From: Sphingomonadales bacterium Ga0077559
GTDB lineage: Bacteria; Pseudomonadota; Alphaproteobacteria; Sphingomonadales; Sphingomonadaceae
Direction of reading: 5' to 3'
NCBI GenBank assembly: GCA_001464315.1
Contig: LNFK01000078.1
Location: 38,310 to 102,309, forward strand
Length of the DNA stretch: 64,000 nucleotides
Each line of letters begins with the position of its first letter. The stretch's first letter is position 1. This document shows positions 1-10,154 of this stretch, one piece after another. The position numbers and the translations under genes were made by a program. The notes below the pieces were generated by a model. It did no database searches, had not been told where the DNA came from, and worked only from the letters and a program-made list of their open reading frames with translations.

Positions 1-55
1 GGTATTTCACAAGACAGGCAATCACCCTTCAGCACAAAAACCGCATATTTGGGGC

Positions 56-84
56 TTGCGGGGGTGTATACCCCATGCTAACGG
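56..84 (+). promoter_or_regulatory. Putative promoter of tRNA-Gly
   Basis: TTGCGG at 56-61 and TAACGG at 79-84 are separated by exactly 17 bp, giving a predicted start about 35 nt before the tRNA. The -35 is good and the -10 is weak. The rest of bases 1-125 shows no gene. Confidence 0.4.
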
Positions 85-125
85 CGCGCCTCACCTGTCG
101 GGAATTATGCATTTCCGACCGCCGA

Positions 126-200
126 GCGGGCGTAGCTCAGGGGTAGAGCACAACCTTGCCAAGGTTGGGGTCGAGGGTTCGAATCCCTTCGCCCGCTCCA
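126..200 (+). tRNA. tRNA-Gly (anticodon GCC)
   Basis: The sequence folds as a full cloverleaf. The acceptor stem GCGGGCG pairs with CGCCCGC, followed by a T discriminator base and an encoded CCA. The D-arm is GCTC..GAGC, the anticodon loop is TTGCCAA with anticodon GCC, and the T-arm is GAGGGTTCGAATCCCTT. It reads GGC/GGU glycine codons. The 75-nt span includes CCA. A T5 run just after CCA could help termination. Confidence 0.97.
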
Positions 201-232
201 GTTTTTCAGCAGAGAACAGTGTGTCTGCGCGC

Positions 233-1363
233 TTAAGCGCCGCGGACCATTGTGCTTTTTGCCAGGCGGTAGGCTAGGCCGGGGAGACCGCCATAATTGG
301 CCTTGTGATAAGCGGAATCGGGCGTCAGCTGCGCGGTCAGGCGGCGGTGGGCTTCGCCGAGCGCATGATACGGTACGCTTGGCAGCAAATGGTGCAGCGC
401 GTGATAGCGCAGGCCAACCGGCGCCCAGATGGCGGGCAGCAACGCGGGAGGAGGCACGTTGACGCTGTCGAGAAACTGCGCGGTTACGCTGAGCGGTGCG
501 CCATCATTTTCCCAAAGATGCGCGACCAGCGTACGCACCTGATTCAATACGGCTACAGCGGACACGATCACGAGGAATATCAAAAATGCGTTCAGTGGAA
601 TGAAACCGCTGAATACGCCTGTCAGCAGGGCAATCGCCCAGACGCTCGCTGCGGTTTCCTGCCACAGCCAGTTGCGCCGCGCTTCACCTTCGGCGGGGCG
701 GCGGCGGAATGCAGGGTTAATGACGAGGCCCGAATACCGCTCGACGACGATCTTGCGTAATGGCGGGATGATCAACGACAAGGGCGCGAGCACTGCATTG
801 CGGAACAGCAGCGCAAAGGGCGCGAGCAACGATACCAGAATGAATAACGGTAATGTCCAAGGCTTCATCAGCGCGAGCGGCAGATATTCGGGGTCTTGAT
901 CGGTGCCGTAGCGCGTGCGCGCGTGATGCAGATTATGGATGCCTTCATACATGTACGACGGCACGAGCAATGGCACGCCGATCACGGCGTTGAAGCCGAA
1001 GCGGAAACCCGGCAGAGCCGAATGCTTAATATGCGTAACCTCATGAATGAATCCGCCGGCGCGGTACAGCGCTAGCACTGAAACGACTCCGGCCAAAATC
1101 TGCAACCACAGAGCGGGTGCGAGAATTGCGCCAGCAAGTCCAGCATAGCCAAGCGCTGCGGAGGCCAGAAAGTCGGACCAGTAGATATGCGGCTTCGGCG
1201 TACCAAGATCACGTGTCATTTCGGCCACCGCGCGCAGCATGGCTTTGTCGTCGGGCACATGTTTCAGCCGCTGCGCACGCGCAGCGATGTCATCACCAGC
1301 CGGTGTTTCAGGGCCTGCTTCAAGCGGGGAGATGGCGATTCCAGTCATTTTCAACGTCTTCAT
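233..1363 (-). CDS. Fatty acid desaturase family membrane protein
   Basis: Integral membrane di-iron desaturase of the FA_desaturase family, which introduces double bonds or hydroxyls into acyl chains or lipid-like substrates at the cytoplasmic membrane. The three histidine clusters that hold the iron are visible: HEVTHIKH near residue 107, HNLHHAR near 145 and HALHH near 330, with hydrophobic pairs of helices between them. The frame is open to 1411, but the ATG at 1363 (MKTLKMTG) or at 1348 (MTGIAIS) gives a more normal N-terminus; 1363 is used here. It lies about 100 bp downstream of prfC on the same strand and converges on tRNA-Gly. Exact substrate is not readable from sequence. Confidence 0.85.
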   Translation of the reverse strand: MKTLKMTGIAISPLEAGPETPAGDDIAARAQRLKHVPDDKAMLRAVAEMTRDLGTPKPHIYWSDFLASAALGYAGLAGAILAPALWLQILAGVVSVLALYRAGGFIHEVTHIKHSALPGFRFGFNAVIGVPLLVPSYMYEGIHNLHHARTRYGTDQDPEYLPLALMKPWTLPLFILVSLLAPFALLFRNAVLAPLSLIIPPLRKIVVERYSGLVINPAFRRRPAEGEARRNWLWQETAASVWAIALLTGVFSGFIPLNAFLIFLVIVSAVAVLNQVRTLVAHLWENDGAPLSVTAQFLDSVNVPPPALLPAIWAPVGLRYHALHHLLPSVPYHALGEAHRRLTAQLTPDSAYHKANYGGLPGLAYRLAKSTMVRGA

Positions 1364-1469
1364 ATGGATTTCTGTTGATGAACAGATAGGCGCTGGTCGT
1401 GGCGATATCATGGCAAAAATGGCGAATTGTGACGGCTTGTTCCTGCCAGCCTGATTGACGCACCCGATA

Positions 1470-3032
1470 TCAGCGTTCTTTTGTGGCGCTGAATTTCAGG
1501 TCGGGATGCTTTTCCTGTTGGTAACCGACATCCCAAGCCGAGCGCGCCATGAACACCGGATGTCCATCACGGTCCTTGGCCATATTGCCCCCATTGAACG
1601 AGACAAATTGGGCCAAAGCAGCATCAGTACCGATCAGCCACCGGGCAGTGTCATAGGGTGCAGGTTCGAGAAACGCGTCGACCTTATACTCGGCCTCCAA
1701 CCGTGAAATCAGCACATCGAGCTGAAGCTGACCGACGACACCGATCACCCAATTAGAGCCGATTTCTGGGTAAAACACCTGAATAACGCCTTCTTCGCTT
1801 AAGTCGTCGAGTGCCTTGCGCAGTTGCTTCGTCTTGGTGGGGTCGCGCAACACTACTCGGCGCAGGATTTCAGGCGCAAAATTGGGCAATCCGGTGAAGC
1901 GGACTTCGTTGCGCTCGGACAATGTGTCACCCACGCGGAGCGTGCCGTGATTGGGGATGCCGATGATATCGCCCGGCTCGGCGCTATCGGCTATCTCGCG
2001 GTCCTGCGCGAAGAACAGGATCGGGGAGTGAATAGCGACAGGTTTGCCAAGGCCGGACGGCGTGAGTTTCATGCCGCGCTTGAACGTGCCCGAACATAGC
2101 CGCATGAACGCGATCCGGTCGCGGTGCTGCGGGTCCATATTAGCCTGCACTTTGAAAATAAAGCCGGTGACTTCTTTGCCAGAAGGATCGATGACGCCCA
2201 TTGAGCTTGGCTGGGGGCGCGGCGGTGGGGCATAGGCAGCAATCGCGGTGATCAGGTCGATCACGCCAAACTCCTTGAGCGCGGATCCGAAATATACTGG
2301 CGTCAAGTCGCCGTTCTGGAACGCGGTGAGGTCGAAATCGGAATAGCCTGCCTGTGCAAGCTCAGCCTCTTCGCGCAGGCGCGTTACACCTGCCGGAGTG
2401 AGTACGGCCTCGAGGCTTTCCGCGTTCAAACCTTCATGGTCGCTGACTTTGCCTTCGAACGCTTTGCTATCGCCCGATGGCTGGCTCAACCGACCGCTAG
2501 TGAAGTCGTAAATGCCCTCGAACTCTCCACCCATACCCACCGGCCAGTTCATCGGACAGACGTCGAGTGCGAGCGCGTCAGCAACCTCGTCGATCGTTTC
2601 GAACGCAGCGCGGCCCTCGCGGTCGACCTTGTTGACGAAGGTGATGATTGGCACGCTGCGCAGACGGCAAACTTCGAACAGCTTGCGTGTCTGCGGCTCG
2701 ATACCTTTCGCGGCGTCGATGACCATGATCGCACTGTCCACGGCGGTGAGCGTGCGGTATGTGTCCTCGCTGAAATCTTCATGGCCCGGCGTATCGAGCA
2801 AGTTGAAAACGATGCCGTCCTTCTGGAAGGTCATAACCGACGACGTAACCGAAATACCGCGCTGCTGTTCAATCTTCATCCAGTCCGACCGCGCGCGCCG
2901 CGCCTGCCCGCGTGCCTTGACTTCACCTGCTAGGTGGATCGCTCCGCCCTGCAGCAACAGTTTTTCGGTCAGCGTTGTCTTACCCGCGTCGGGATGGGAT
3001 ATGATAGCGAATGTGCGGCGGTTGAGCGTCAT
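1470..3032 (-). CDS. prfC: Peptide chain release factor 3 (GTPase)
   Basis: Class II release factor RF3. It is a cytoplasmic translational GTPase that removes RF1/RF2 from the ribosome after peptide release. The G1 loop SHPDAGKTTLTEKLL (residues ~13-27), DTPGHEDFSEDT switch II (~81), NKVDREGR G4 (~136) and the long insert after G4 are typical of RF3 rather than EF-G. Its length of 520 residues fits the family (about 530). ATG start at 3032. The gene stands alone, with the desaturase downstream. Confidence 0.95.
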   Translation of the reverse strand: MTLNRRTFAIISHPDAGKTTLTEKLLLQGGAIHLAGEVKARGQARRARSDWMKIEQQRGISVTSSVMTFQKDGIVFNLLDTPGHEDFSEDTYRTLTAVDSAIMVIDAAKGIEPQTRKLFEVCRLRSVPIITFVNKVDREGRAAFETIDEVADALALDVCPMNWPVGMGGEFEGIYDFTSGRLSQPSGDSKAFEGKVSDHEGLNAESLEAVLTPAGVTRLREEAELAQAGYSDFDLTAFQNGDLTPVYFGSALKEFGVIDLITAIAAYAPPPRPQPSSMGVIDPSGKEVTGFIFKVQANMDPQHRDRIAFMRLCSGTFKRGMKLTPSGLGKPVAIHSPILFFAQDREIADSAEPGDIIGIPNHGTLRVGDTLSERNEVRFTGLPNFAPEILRRVVLRDPTKTKQLRKALDDLSEEGVIQVFYPEIGSNWVIGVVGQLQLDVLISRLEAEYKVDAFLEPAPYDTARWLIGTDAALAQFVSFNGGNMAKDRDGHPVFMARSAWDVGYQQEKHPDLKFSATKER

Positions 3033-3110
3033 GTGGGGCGCTTTAAGCGATTTCGAGTTAAATGGAACATGTAACGGTCAAGAAATCGCGCCCGCCAAAG
3101 CTGTAATGGC

Positions 3111-3734
3111 TTATCGCTTCAACCCGTTTGTCAGAAACTCAGCGGCGATGTTGGCGACTTCACGCACGTCGCGATCTTCGCTCATGACGCCATAACGGAG
3201 CCCCAAAAATACGTTCATGCCCACAATCGCCCAAGCGTGTACCTCCTCGACGTCATCTCGGACCTGCCCGTTGGCAGCAGAATCTTTCAGACTGGCGACA
3301 TAGCCGGCGACCGTATTTTCATAATGTGCGCGGTAGCTCGGCGGATCGACAAATTCTGCTTCATCGATAATCCGGTACAGCTCCTTATGCTCCCGTACGA
3401 ATGTGAGAAACTGTGCCAAACCTTTGCGCTCGCCTTCAAGCCGGTTGGACTCCGCTGCTATAACGGGGCCGACCGTGTTGCGGACCTGAGCCGACATATC
3501 GCGGACCAGCGCTTGAAATAGAGATTCTTTCGAATCGAAATAGGTGTAGAAACTGCCCAAGGCGACTCCGGCGCGCTGGGTAATGCTGACCACCGAGCTT
3601 TCGTGAAAGCCTTTCTCGCCAAATTCAGCCGCAGCCGCGTCAAGCAGCAGGCGCAAGGTTTTGCGCCCGCGTTCCGTTCGCGGAGTTTTGGCGGCGGGTG
3701 TCATTGTTGCCGATATGCCACGTTCTGTGGGCAT
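3111..3734 (-). CDS. TetR/AcrR family transcriptional regulator
   Basis: A 207-residue one-component repressor. The N-terminal helix-turn-helix (about residues 25-70) contains the hallmark FGEKGFHESSVVSIT...GVALGSFYTYFDSKESLF, and the rest is a variable ligand-binding domain. It is transcribed divergently from the TonB-dependent receptor at 3837, and a perfect inverted repeat lies in the shared intergenic region. It therefore probably represses the receptor gene and itself. The ligand is unknown. An internal ATG at 3704 is an alternative start. Confidence 0.9.
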   Translation of the reverse strand: MPTERGISATMTPAAKTPRTERGRKTLRLLLDAAAAEFGEKGFHESSVVSITQRAGVALGSFYTYFDSKESLFQALVRDMSAQVRNTVGPVIAAESNRLEGERKGLAQFLTFVREHKELYRIIDEAEFVDPPSYRAHYENTVAGYVASLKDSAANGQVRDDVEEVHAWAIVGMNVFLGLRYGVMSEDRDVREVANIAAEFLTNGLKR

Positions 3735-3756
3735 TCTCCAGCAATCCTCTCACTTC

Positions 3757-3778
3757 AAGTTGAAACATGGTTCAACTT
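3757..3778. promoter_or_regulatory. Inverted repeat, putative TetR operator
   Basis: Perfect 8-bp arms, AAGTTGAA at 3757-3764 and TTCAACTT at 3771-3778, surround a 6-nt spacer ACATGG. The repeat sits 22 bp upstream of the tetR start and 58 bp upstream of the receptor start, in the 102-bp divergent intergenic region. Size, symmetry and position are typical of a TetR dimer site. Confidence 0.65.
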
Positions 3779-3836
3779 TCACTATAGCAGTTTTCAGAAC
3801 GGGTAAAGACCCGCTTTTTCTGCAGGAGAGTGACAT

Positions 3837-6194
3837 ATGAAATCCGCCAAAATCTCGATAATACGTTCCGCATTGCTGGCGAGCATTGCTGCCTCTGGAC
3901 TGGCATTTGCAGTTCCTGTCATGGCTCAAGATTCGACAGTTGCCGATGAAGGCGAAGGTGGTGATGAAATCATTGTTACTGCCCGTCGCCGCGAAGAGAA
4001 TCTGCTCGATGTGCCAATCGCGGTCAGCGCGTTTTCTGGCGAGGCGCTCGAAATGCGCGGCGCGATCGACCTCACCGACATCGGTAACATCACGCCCAAC
4101 ACCACGCTCGAAACATCACGCGGCAGCAACTCGACATTGTCTGCTTTCATCCGCGGCATAGGACAGCAGGATCCGGTTTCGGGTTTTGAGCCTGGCGTCG
4201 GCATCTATCTCGACGATGTGTATCTGAACCGTCCGCAAGCAGCCGTGCTCGACATTTACGAAGTCGAGCGCATCGAAGTACTTCGCGGCCCACAGGGCAC
4301 GCTTTACGGACGCAATACTATTGGCGGTGCGGTGAAATATGTCACCAAGCGGCTGCCTCAGGAAGTATCGGTCAAGGTACGCGGCACATACGGCACATAT
4401 GATCAGGCCGAGGGCGTGATCACCGCTTCTGCGCCGCTTGGCGACATTGTTCGCGTCGGCGCGAGCTTAGCACGCCTGTCGCGTGGCGGCTTCGGCGACA
4501 ATCTGACCACGGGCCTTGAAAATTATAACAAGGATGTCTGGGCTGCCCGCGGCACAGTCGAGCTTGGCGGTTATGACGCGCCTGTGTCGATTCGGATCAG
4601 CGGTGATTACAGCCGCGATAAAAGCGATCCGCGCGGCGGCCATCGCTTGATCCCTGGCCTGCTTTCTGGCGCACCGGTGCTGAACAATGTTTATGATACA
4701 CGCGGCGGCCTGATCGACCCCGAACAGGATATTGAAGCTTACGGTCTTGCGATGAACATCGCGGTCAATCTGTCCGAGAACCTGACGCTGCGGTCAATCA
4801 GTGCCTGGCGCAAGGACAGCACGTTGACACCCATTGATTTTGACGCGCTACCCGGCGTCGATGTCGATGTCCCCGGCGGCTATTTCAACGAACAGATCAG
4901 CCAGGAAGTGCAGCTGCTGGTCGATGCCGGACCGTTGAACGGCATGATTGGGGCATATTATCTCGATGCAACCGCCGACACTTTGTTCGACGTGCGTCTG
5001 TTCACCACATTGGCTGGATTAACCGCGTTCACCAATGCTGCGGTTGATACTGAAACCTATGCCGTTTTCGGCGATTTCACCTATGACTTTTCCGAGCAGT
5101 TCAGCGTATCGCTTGGCGGTCGCTACACATGGGATGAACGCACTGCGAATATCCTGCGTCAGAATTATCTCGGAGGCGGTTCGCCATTTTTTGGCGGTGC
5201 AGGCGTGCCCTTTGGTGCGGCAAGCACGAACTTCAGCGGCAAGCGGAGCTTCAAGAAATTCACGCCGCGTGCATCGGTCAGCTTCAAGCCAACGCCCGAT
5301 CACAATATCTATGCCAGCTATAGCCAGGGCTTTAAGGGCGGCGGCTTTGACCCGCGCGGTGTCGGGACAAACGCACCCGATCTCAATGGTAACGGCATTC
5401 GCGGCGAAAATGACGAAGTTGCAGCCTTCCTGAGCTTCCGCCCGGAAAGCGTCGATAGCTATGAAGTCGGCTACAAGGGTAATTTGTTTGATGGCGGCCT
5501 GACATTTGCGCTCGCAGGCTTCTACGCCGATTATCAGGATGTCCAAATCCCAGGCTCGGTCGCTTGCATCGTTGGCGGATTGCCGTCATTCTGCGGCGTT
5601 ACTTCAAATGCTGGCAAAGCAACGTTCAAGGGCGTTGAGCTGGAATTCAACGCGCGACTTGGCGAAAACTTTGCCGCTGACGGTGACCGGCTGAACCTGC
5701 TTGGCGCGGTTGGCTATATCGATGCCCAGTTTGACGAATATATTACCAATATCGCCAGCGTGCCGACAGATGTTGCTAACTTCCGTCAAATCCAGAACAC
5801 CCCGTCATGGACCGCGAGCGCTACGCTTGCCTACATGACGCCAATTGGAGCTGGAAGATTGAATTTGGGAACGACATTGTCGTACCGCAGCAGTACCAAC
5901 CAGTTCGAAATTCCCAATCCATATATCGACCAGTCGGGCTATGCATTGCTCGATGCCAGTATCGTCTACACCTCGCCTGACGACACATGGAGCATTGGCC
6001 TGCACGGCAAGAACCTTACAGACAAGGAGTATAAGACCTCGGGCTATAGCTTCATTGCAGGTAACGCGACGACCGGTGTTCCAACGATTGGTGTCAACGG
6101 TTTGCCCGTTGCCTCGCTTGGCCGCGAAGGAACGCTCACCGCATTTTACGGCAATCCGCGTCAGGTATTTGTGACCGCCGGGTTTAAGTTCTAA
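3837..6194 (+). CDS. TonB-dependent outer-membrane receptor
   Basis: A 785-residue outer-membrane active transporter. The signal peptide ends near residue 30 (VMAQD). A TonB box-like DEIIVTARRREENLLDVP follows at about 43-60, then the plug domain (about 60-170, with ERIEVLRGPQGTLYGRNTIGGAV) and a beta-barrel that ends in a terminal aromatic residue (FVTAGFKF). AGGAGAG precedes the ATG at good spacing. This is the broad receptor type abundant in sphingomonads, often for complex organic substrates rather than siderophores; the substrate here cannot be read. The divergent TetR gene suggests substrate-responsive control. Energy would come from a TonB/ExbBD complex; a TonB-type protein is encoded at 16519. 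Confidence 0.93.
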   Translation: MKSAKISIIRSALLASIAASGLAFAVPVMAQDSTVADEGEGGDEIIVTARRREENLLDVPIAVSAFSGEALEMRGAIDLTDIGNITPNTTLETSRGSNSTLSAFIRGIGQQDPVSGFEPGVGIYLDDVYLNRPQAAVLDIYEVERIEVLRGPQGTLYGRNTIGGAVKYVTKRLPQEVSVKVRGTYGTYDQAEGVITASAPLGDIVRVGASLARLSRGGFGDNLTTGLENYNKDVWAARGTVELGGYDAPVSIRISGDYSRDKSDPRGGHRLIPGLLSGAPVLNNVYDTRGGLIDPEQDIEAYGLAMNIAVNLSENLTLRSISAWRKDSTLTPIDFDALPGVDVDVPGGYFNEQISQEVQLLVDAGPLNGMIGAYYLDATADTLFDVRLFTTLAGLTAFTNAAVDTETYAVFGDFTYDFSEQFSVSLGGRYTWDERTANILRQNYLGGGSPFFGGAGVPFGAASTNFSGKRSFKKFTPRASVSFKPTPDHNIYASYSQGFKGGGFDPRGVGTNAPDLNGNGIRGENDEVAAFLSFRPESVDSYEVGYKGNLFDGGLTFALAGFYADYQDVQIPGSVACIVGGLPSFCGVTSNAGKATFKGVELEFNARLGENFAADGDRLNLLGAVGYIDAQFDEYITNIASVPTDVANFRQIQNTPSWTASATLAYMTPIGAGRLNLGTTLSYRSSTNQFEIPNPYIDQSGYALLDASIVYTSPDDTWSIGLHGKNLTDKEYKTSGYSFIAGNATTGVPTIGVNGLPVASLGREGTLTAFYGNPRQVFVTAGFKF

Positions 6195-6207
6195 CTGGGG
6201 CGATGCG

Positions 6208-6242
6208 GAGGTGCTCGGCGGTTAAAACGCCCCGGGCACCTC
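6208..6242. terminator. Hairpin between converging genes
   Basis: GAGGTGC (6208-6214) pairs with GCACCTC (6236-6242), with an inner GGCG/CGCC. It lies between the receptor stop and the S41 peptidase stop, and that stop codon falls in the loop. No U-run on either strand, so termination is only possible. Confidence 0.3.
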
Positions 6243-7667
6243 GCGTTGCGCCACATTGGGGTTTTGCGGTAGCGGCAAAACCTGCGGTTCGATGATCACC
6301 TTGTCATCCTGCGCGCTCAACCCTGCCGTGGCGGGGGTGCAACTGCGTCCGGCGACAAAATCGAGCGCAACACGCAGCGACTCCTCCTGCGGATCACCGA
6401 GCGGGCGACTGATATCGTCAGCAGCGGCGCAACTCGCCCGCATCGTTCCGATAAGTCCGCTATAATAATCCCCCTGACCAGCAGCATTTTCCTTGGCAAA
6501 GGCGACGACGCGAATGCGGTCATCGCATGATGCCTGGTCGAGCGCGATCTGGCCCACCGGCTTACCGAAGCTGTTGCTACCGATCAATGCCGCATTGGCC
6601 CCAAGAAATGGCGGGAATGCCGCCATTACCAGTTCGCTTGCAGACGCCGTCGCACTGGTCGAGATGAAAGCAATCTTTAAAGGTGAGACCGACTGGGATC
6701 CCGGCTGGAACCGACGCGTTTCATTGTTGGACGATTTCGACGCACGGAAGCGCGTTACCGAAAACACGTCGCTGCTGAACCGATTGCCGCCGAGCAAATC
6801 GCCCATCACTTCGGCGGTCGAAACCAGCCCGCCGCCATTATAGCGGAAATCGATGACGAAATTGGTGATGCCCTGCGCGCGGAAGTCGGCGAACGCTGTG
6901 CGGAGTTGATTATCGGCGGTCGAGATGAAGGTGCGCATATTGATATAACCAACACGCTGGCCACCATTGTCTATTGTCTTCACTCCATAACGCGATGACA
7001 GCGGGTCGATATTGAAATTGGCCTTGGTCACCGTCAGGTTGCGCGTTCCATTGGCGTCGGTGACCCGCAGTACGCGCGCAGTGCCTGCGGTGCTTGGCCC
7101 GAGCGCGTCGCTGACCCCGTTCGCGCCTTGGGCTGCAATGATGCTGCTTACTGTGGCGAGATTGGCATCGGTTGTGCCGATGGCCAAAATCTCGGTCCCG
7201 CGATCAATGCCAGCCGCCAGTGCTGGAGCGCCTTCGAACGCCTCCATGATGAAAACGCGGTTACCCTGATAGAGCAAGCGGATGCCGAAACCGGCGGTCG
7301 CGCCTGATGCAAAAAAGGCGTTCTCTTCGGTAATCGAAGTTATGTAAGTGAAGAAACGGTCTTTGCCCTGCGATCGCGCGGTGGCGGTCAACGCGTCGAT
7401 ATAGGCCTGAACCGAGCTATACGGGGTTGGGCTGAGCGATGCAGGCAACGTTTCGGGAAATAGATACCATTCGTTGAGCACCGAAAAGGCAAAATTTTGA
7501 CGGTTTTGCAGGCTGCACGCACTTGATGACGGTGGTGGCGTAGTGGTTACTATCGTAGGTGGAACAGTGACCGTACTGCCCCCAGATCCACCGCCGCCGC
7601 CTCCGCCACATGCGGTAACGCCGGCGGCCAAAATGACGATTATGTTTTTAAGCGACACTGTTTTCAT
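6222..7667 (-). CDS. S41 family C-terminal-processing-like peptidase, lipoprotein
   Basis: A 481-residue serine peptidase, probably anchored on the periplasmic side. The N-terminal signal ends in a lipobox-like VTAC (Cys ~20), followed by a Gly-rich and Pro/Thr-rich linker (about 21-50). A PDZ-like segment (about 110-200, GFGIRLLYQGNRVFIMEAFEGAPALAAG) precedes the S41 core. The nucleophile is in TSATASASELV (~345) and the general-base Lys in NSFGKPVG (~370). It lies 81 bp downstream of pheT on the same strand but is not functionally related to it. The substrate is unknown. Confidence 0.88.
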   Translation of the reverse strand: MKTVSLKNIIVILAAGVTACGGGGGGGSGGSTVTVPPTIVTTTPPPSSSACSLQNRQNFAFSVLNEWYLFPETLPASLSPTPYSSVQAYIDALTATARSQGKDRFFTYITSITEENAFFASGATAGFGIRLLYQGNRVFIMEAFEGAPALAAGIDRGTEILAIGTTDANLATVSSIIAAQGANGVSDALGPSTAGTARVLRVTDANGTRNLTVTKANFNIDPLSSRYGVKTIDNGGQRVGYINMRTFISTADNQLRTAFADFRAQGITNFVIDFRYNGGGLVSTAEVMGDLLGGNRFSSDVFSVTRFRASKSSNNETRRFQPGSQSVSPLKIAFISTSATASASELVMAAFPPFLGANAALIGSNSFGKPVGQIALDQASCDDRIRVVAFAKENAAGQGDYYSGLIGTMRASCAAADDISRPLGDPQEESLRVALDFVAGRSCTPATAGLSAQDDKVIIEPQVLPLPQNPNVAQREVPGAF

Positions 7668-7748
7668 TTTAAATTTTTCCGGTTGCGACCATCAATTGCA
7701 AATTGGTGCACCGGATGCGTTCAGCGAACAAGGGAATTTCTTCGATGA

Positions 7749-10154
7749 TCAGCCGCGAAGCGCAGCCCCCAGCTTGGCGGCAGCCGAAATCACCGCGTCG
7801 CTAATTGCTTTCAATTCATCCTCGGAATAGCTTTTTTCGGTGGGTTGAAGCGTCACCTCAACCGCCAGGCTCACCTGTCCATCGGGTACGCCTTGCCCTG
7901 CGAACCGGTCGAACAGGCGCACCGCGAAGATATTGGTCTTGTCGCACCCCTTGATAGCGCGAACAAGATCGGCGCCTGGTAAATCGGCTGCGACCAGAAA
8001 GGCAAAGTCGCGCGTGACCGCTTGCAGCGCTGGCGGCGTGAACGCGGGGCGCATGAAGCCTGATGATTTCTTTGCGGGAATAGCATCGAGATAGATTTCG
8101 GCGACCATGACCGTTCCGTCTAGATCGAACGCCTTGGCGGTAGCCGGATGCAGCGCGCCGAATGCGGCGAGAGTGTTTTTCGGTCCCATGCGCAATGTGC
8201 CAGATTGGCCAGGATGATAATGCTCGCCTGCCTCTCCCATCACCATCAGGGTATCTACTGCGACACCCGCCGCGGCGAGCAACGCCATCGCCTCGGCCTT
8301 GGCATCGAATGCGTCGAACTTGATTGCCTTGCCGGTAGCCCAATCGCGCGATTGCTTTTCGCCTGCGAGCACGAGACTGGCGGTCAATTTCTCGGCATCT
8401 GCCAGATAGCGTCGACCGATCTCGAACAGCCTCACGCTGTCTGCGCCACGGTCCATATTTCGCCGTGCAGCCGATAACAGTCCGGGGAGAAGCGAAGGCC
8501 GCATGACCTTCATGTCGTCGCTGATTGGGTTGGCGACAACCCAGAACCGCTCATCCAGAGCTTGTCGAAGGACGCCAAAGGCATCGGCTTCCTTTTGCGG
8601 GATGAACGACCAGTTGATCGCTTCGTTAAGCCCACGCGCGGCGGCGCTCCGGCGGACCTTGCGTTCAATCTTCTGCATCGGCGTTGCGGTTGGTTTAGCG
8701 ACACCCGCATCGCGCGGGAGCGGGGTCGAGGGAACGTGGTCGAGACCGACGATGCGAACCACCTCTTCGACCAGATCAGCGCCGCCTTCGACGTCACGAC
8801 GCCAGCTGGGGGGTGTGACTTGCCAATCTGGCGTCACTGCAAAGCCAAGGCTTTCGAGGATTTTGCGCTGTGTTTCGGGCGCAACATTGATGCCGCCCAG
8901 TCGCAGACAGTGGCTGGTGTCATAGGAAATGTTGCGCGGCGCAACTGGCGGGGTCCCCGATCGAACCACCGCACTTGTTGTCCCGCCGCAGTGATCCACA
9001 ACCAGTCTCGTCGCAATTGCCAAGCCGTCGTCGAGGAATGTCGGGTCAACCCCGCGCTCAAACCGTTGGCGTGCGTCGCTGGTCAACGCGAGTTTTTGCC
9101 CTGTTCGTGCGATGTGCTCAGGGTCAAAATAGGCGCATTCGATCAACACGTCGGTGGTGGTTTCTGAAACGCCCGAATGCTCGCCGCCCATAATGCCGCC
9201 AATGTCATGCACCATTGCATCATCGGCAATAACGGTCATGCTGGAATCGAGCGTATATGTCTTGCCGTTTAGCGCAAGCACCTGCTCGCCATCATGGGCC
9301 TTGCGCGCGACGAGCGGCCCGGACAGCTTGGCGCGGTCGTAGACGTGCAGTGGTCGCCCAAGGTCGATCGAGATAAAGTTGGTGATATCGACCAAGGCAG
9401 AAATTGGATTCTGGCCGATGGCCTTTAACTTGCTGGTCATCCACTCGGGAGCGGCATCATTGGTGACGCCTGATACCGCCTGCGCATAAAAAGCTGGGCA
9501 CCCCGCTGCGTCGTCGGTGCGAACATCCGGCGCGGGGTCGCTTCCGCCGACTGGTACCAGCGATGTCATGCGATAGACCTCGGCGAGCGGCATGAGCGTT
9601 CCCAGCCCAGCCGCCGCCAGATCGCGTGCAATTCCGCGCACGCCCATGCAGTCCTGACGGTTCGGGGTAATCGACACATCAATGACCGCATCGTCCAGCC
9701 CCGCCCATTCGGCGTATACCTGACCGAGCGGTGCATCAGCGGGCAGTTCGATGATGCCATCATGGTCATCGCCGAGTTCAAGTTCGGCAATCGAACACAT
9801 CATGCCATTCGATTCGACGCCGCGGATGGCCGCGACCTTCAGCACCATGCCGTTCGAAGGCACCACGGCCCCCGCCGGACCGAAAACGCCGAGCATTCCG
9901 GCGCGCGCATTGGGCGCACCGCAGACGACCTGAAGCGGTTCGCCGCCTGCATCGACCGACAGGACTTGCAATTTGTCGGCCTGCGGATGCGGGGCGGCGG
10001 TCAATACCCTCGCAATGCGGAAGGCAGACAATTTGTCGGCCGGGTTTTCGATGCCCTCAACCTCCAGCCCGATCTGGTTCAACCGGTCAGCGACTGTATG
10101 GATGTCGGCGTCGGTTTCGAGATGCTCCTTGAGCCAGCTAAGCGAGAATTTCAT
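7749..10154 (-). CDS. pheT: Phenylalanine--tRNA ligase beta subunit
   Basis: The large subunit of the cytoplasmic alpha2-beta2 PheRS, charging tRNA-Phe. At 801 residues it is full length. Visible parts are the N-terminal tRNA-binding EMAP-like domain (about 40-150, [16 protein letters not shown]), the B5 domain (FERGVDP and the region after it), the B3/B4 editing region and the C-terminal ferredoxin-like anticodon-binding domain (FPxRDFAFLV-type sequence near 710). Its ATG overlaps the pheS stop by 4 bp (ATGA), so the two are translationally coupled. Confidence 0.97.
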   Translation of the reverse strand: MKFSLSWLKEHLETDADIHTVADRLNQIGLEVEGIENPADKLSAFRIARVLTAAPHPQADKLQVLSVDAGGEPLQVVCGAPNARAGMLGVFGPAGAVVPSNGMVLKVAAIRGVESNGMMCSIAELELGDDHDGIIELPADAPLGQVYAEWAGLDDAVIDVSITPNRQDCMGVRGIARDLAAAGLGTLMPLAEVYRMTSLVPVGGSDPAPDVRTDDAAGCPAFYAQAVSGVTNDAAPEWMTSKLKAIGQNPISALVDITNFISIDLGRPLHVYDRAKLSGPLVARKAHDGEQVLALNGKTYTLDSSMTVIADDAMVHDIGGIMGGEHSGVSETTTDVLIECAYFDPEHIARTGQKLALTSDARQRFERGVDPTFLDDGLAIATRLVVDHCGGTTSAVVRSGTPPVAPRNISYDTSHCLRLGGINVAPETQRKILESLGFAVTPDWQVTPPSWRRDVEGGADLVEEVVRIVGLDHVPSTPLPRDAGVAKPTATPMQKIERKVRRSAAARGLNEAINWSFIPQKEADAFGVLRQALDERFWVVANPISDDMKVMRPSLLPGLLSAARRNMDRGADSVRLFEIGRRYLADAEKLTASLVLAGEKQSRDWATGKAIKFDAFDAKAEAMALLAAAGVAVDTLMVMGEAGEHYHPGQSGTLRMGPKNTLAAFGALHPATAKAFDLDGTVMVAEIYLDAIPAKKSSGFMRPAFTPPALQAVTRDFAFLVAADLPGADLVRAIKGCDKTNIFAVRLFDRFAGQGVPDGQVSLAVEVTLQPTEKSYSEDELKAISDAVISAAAKLGAALRG

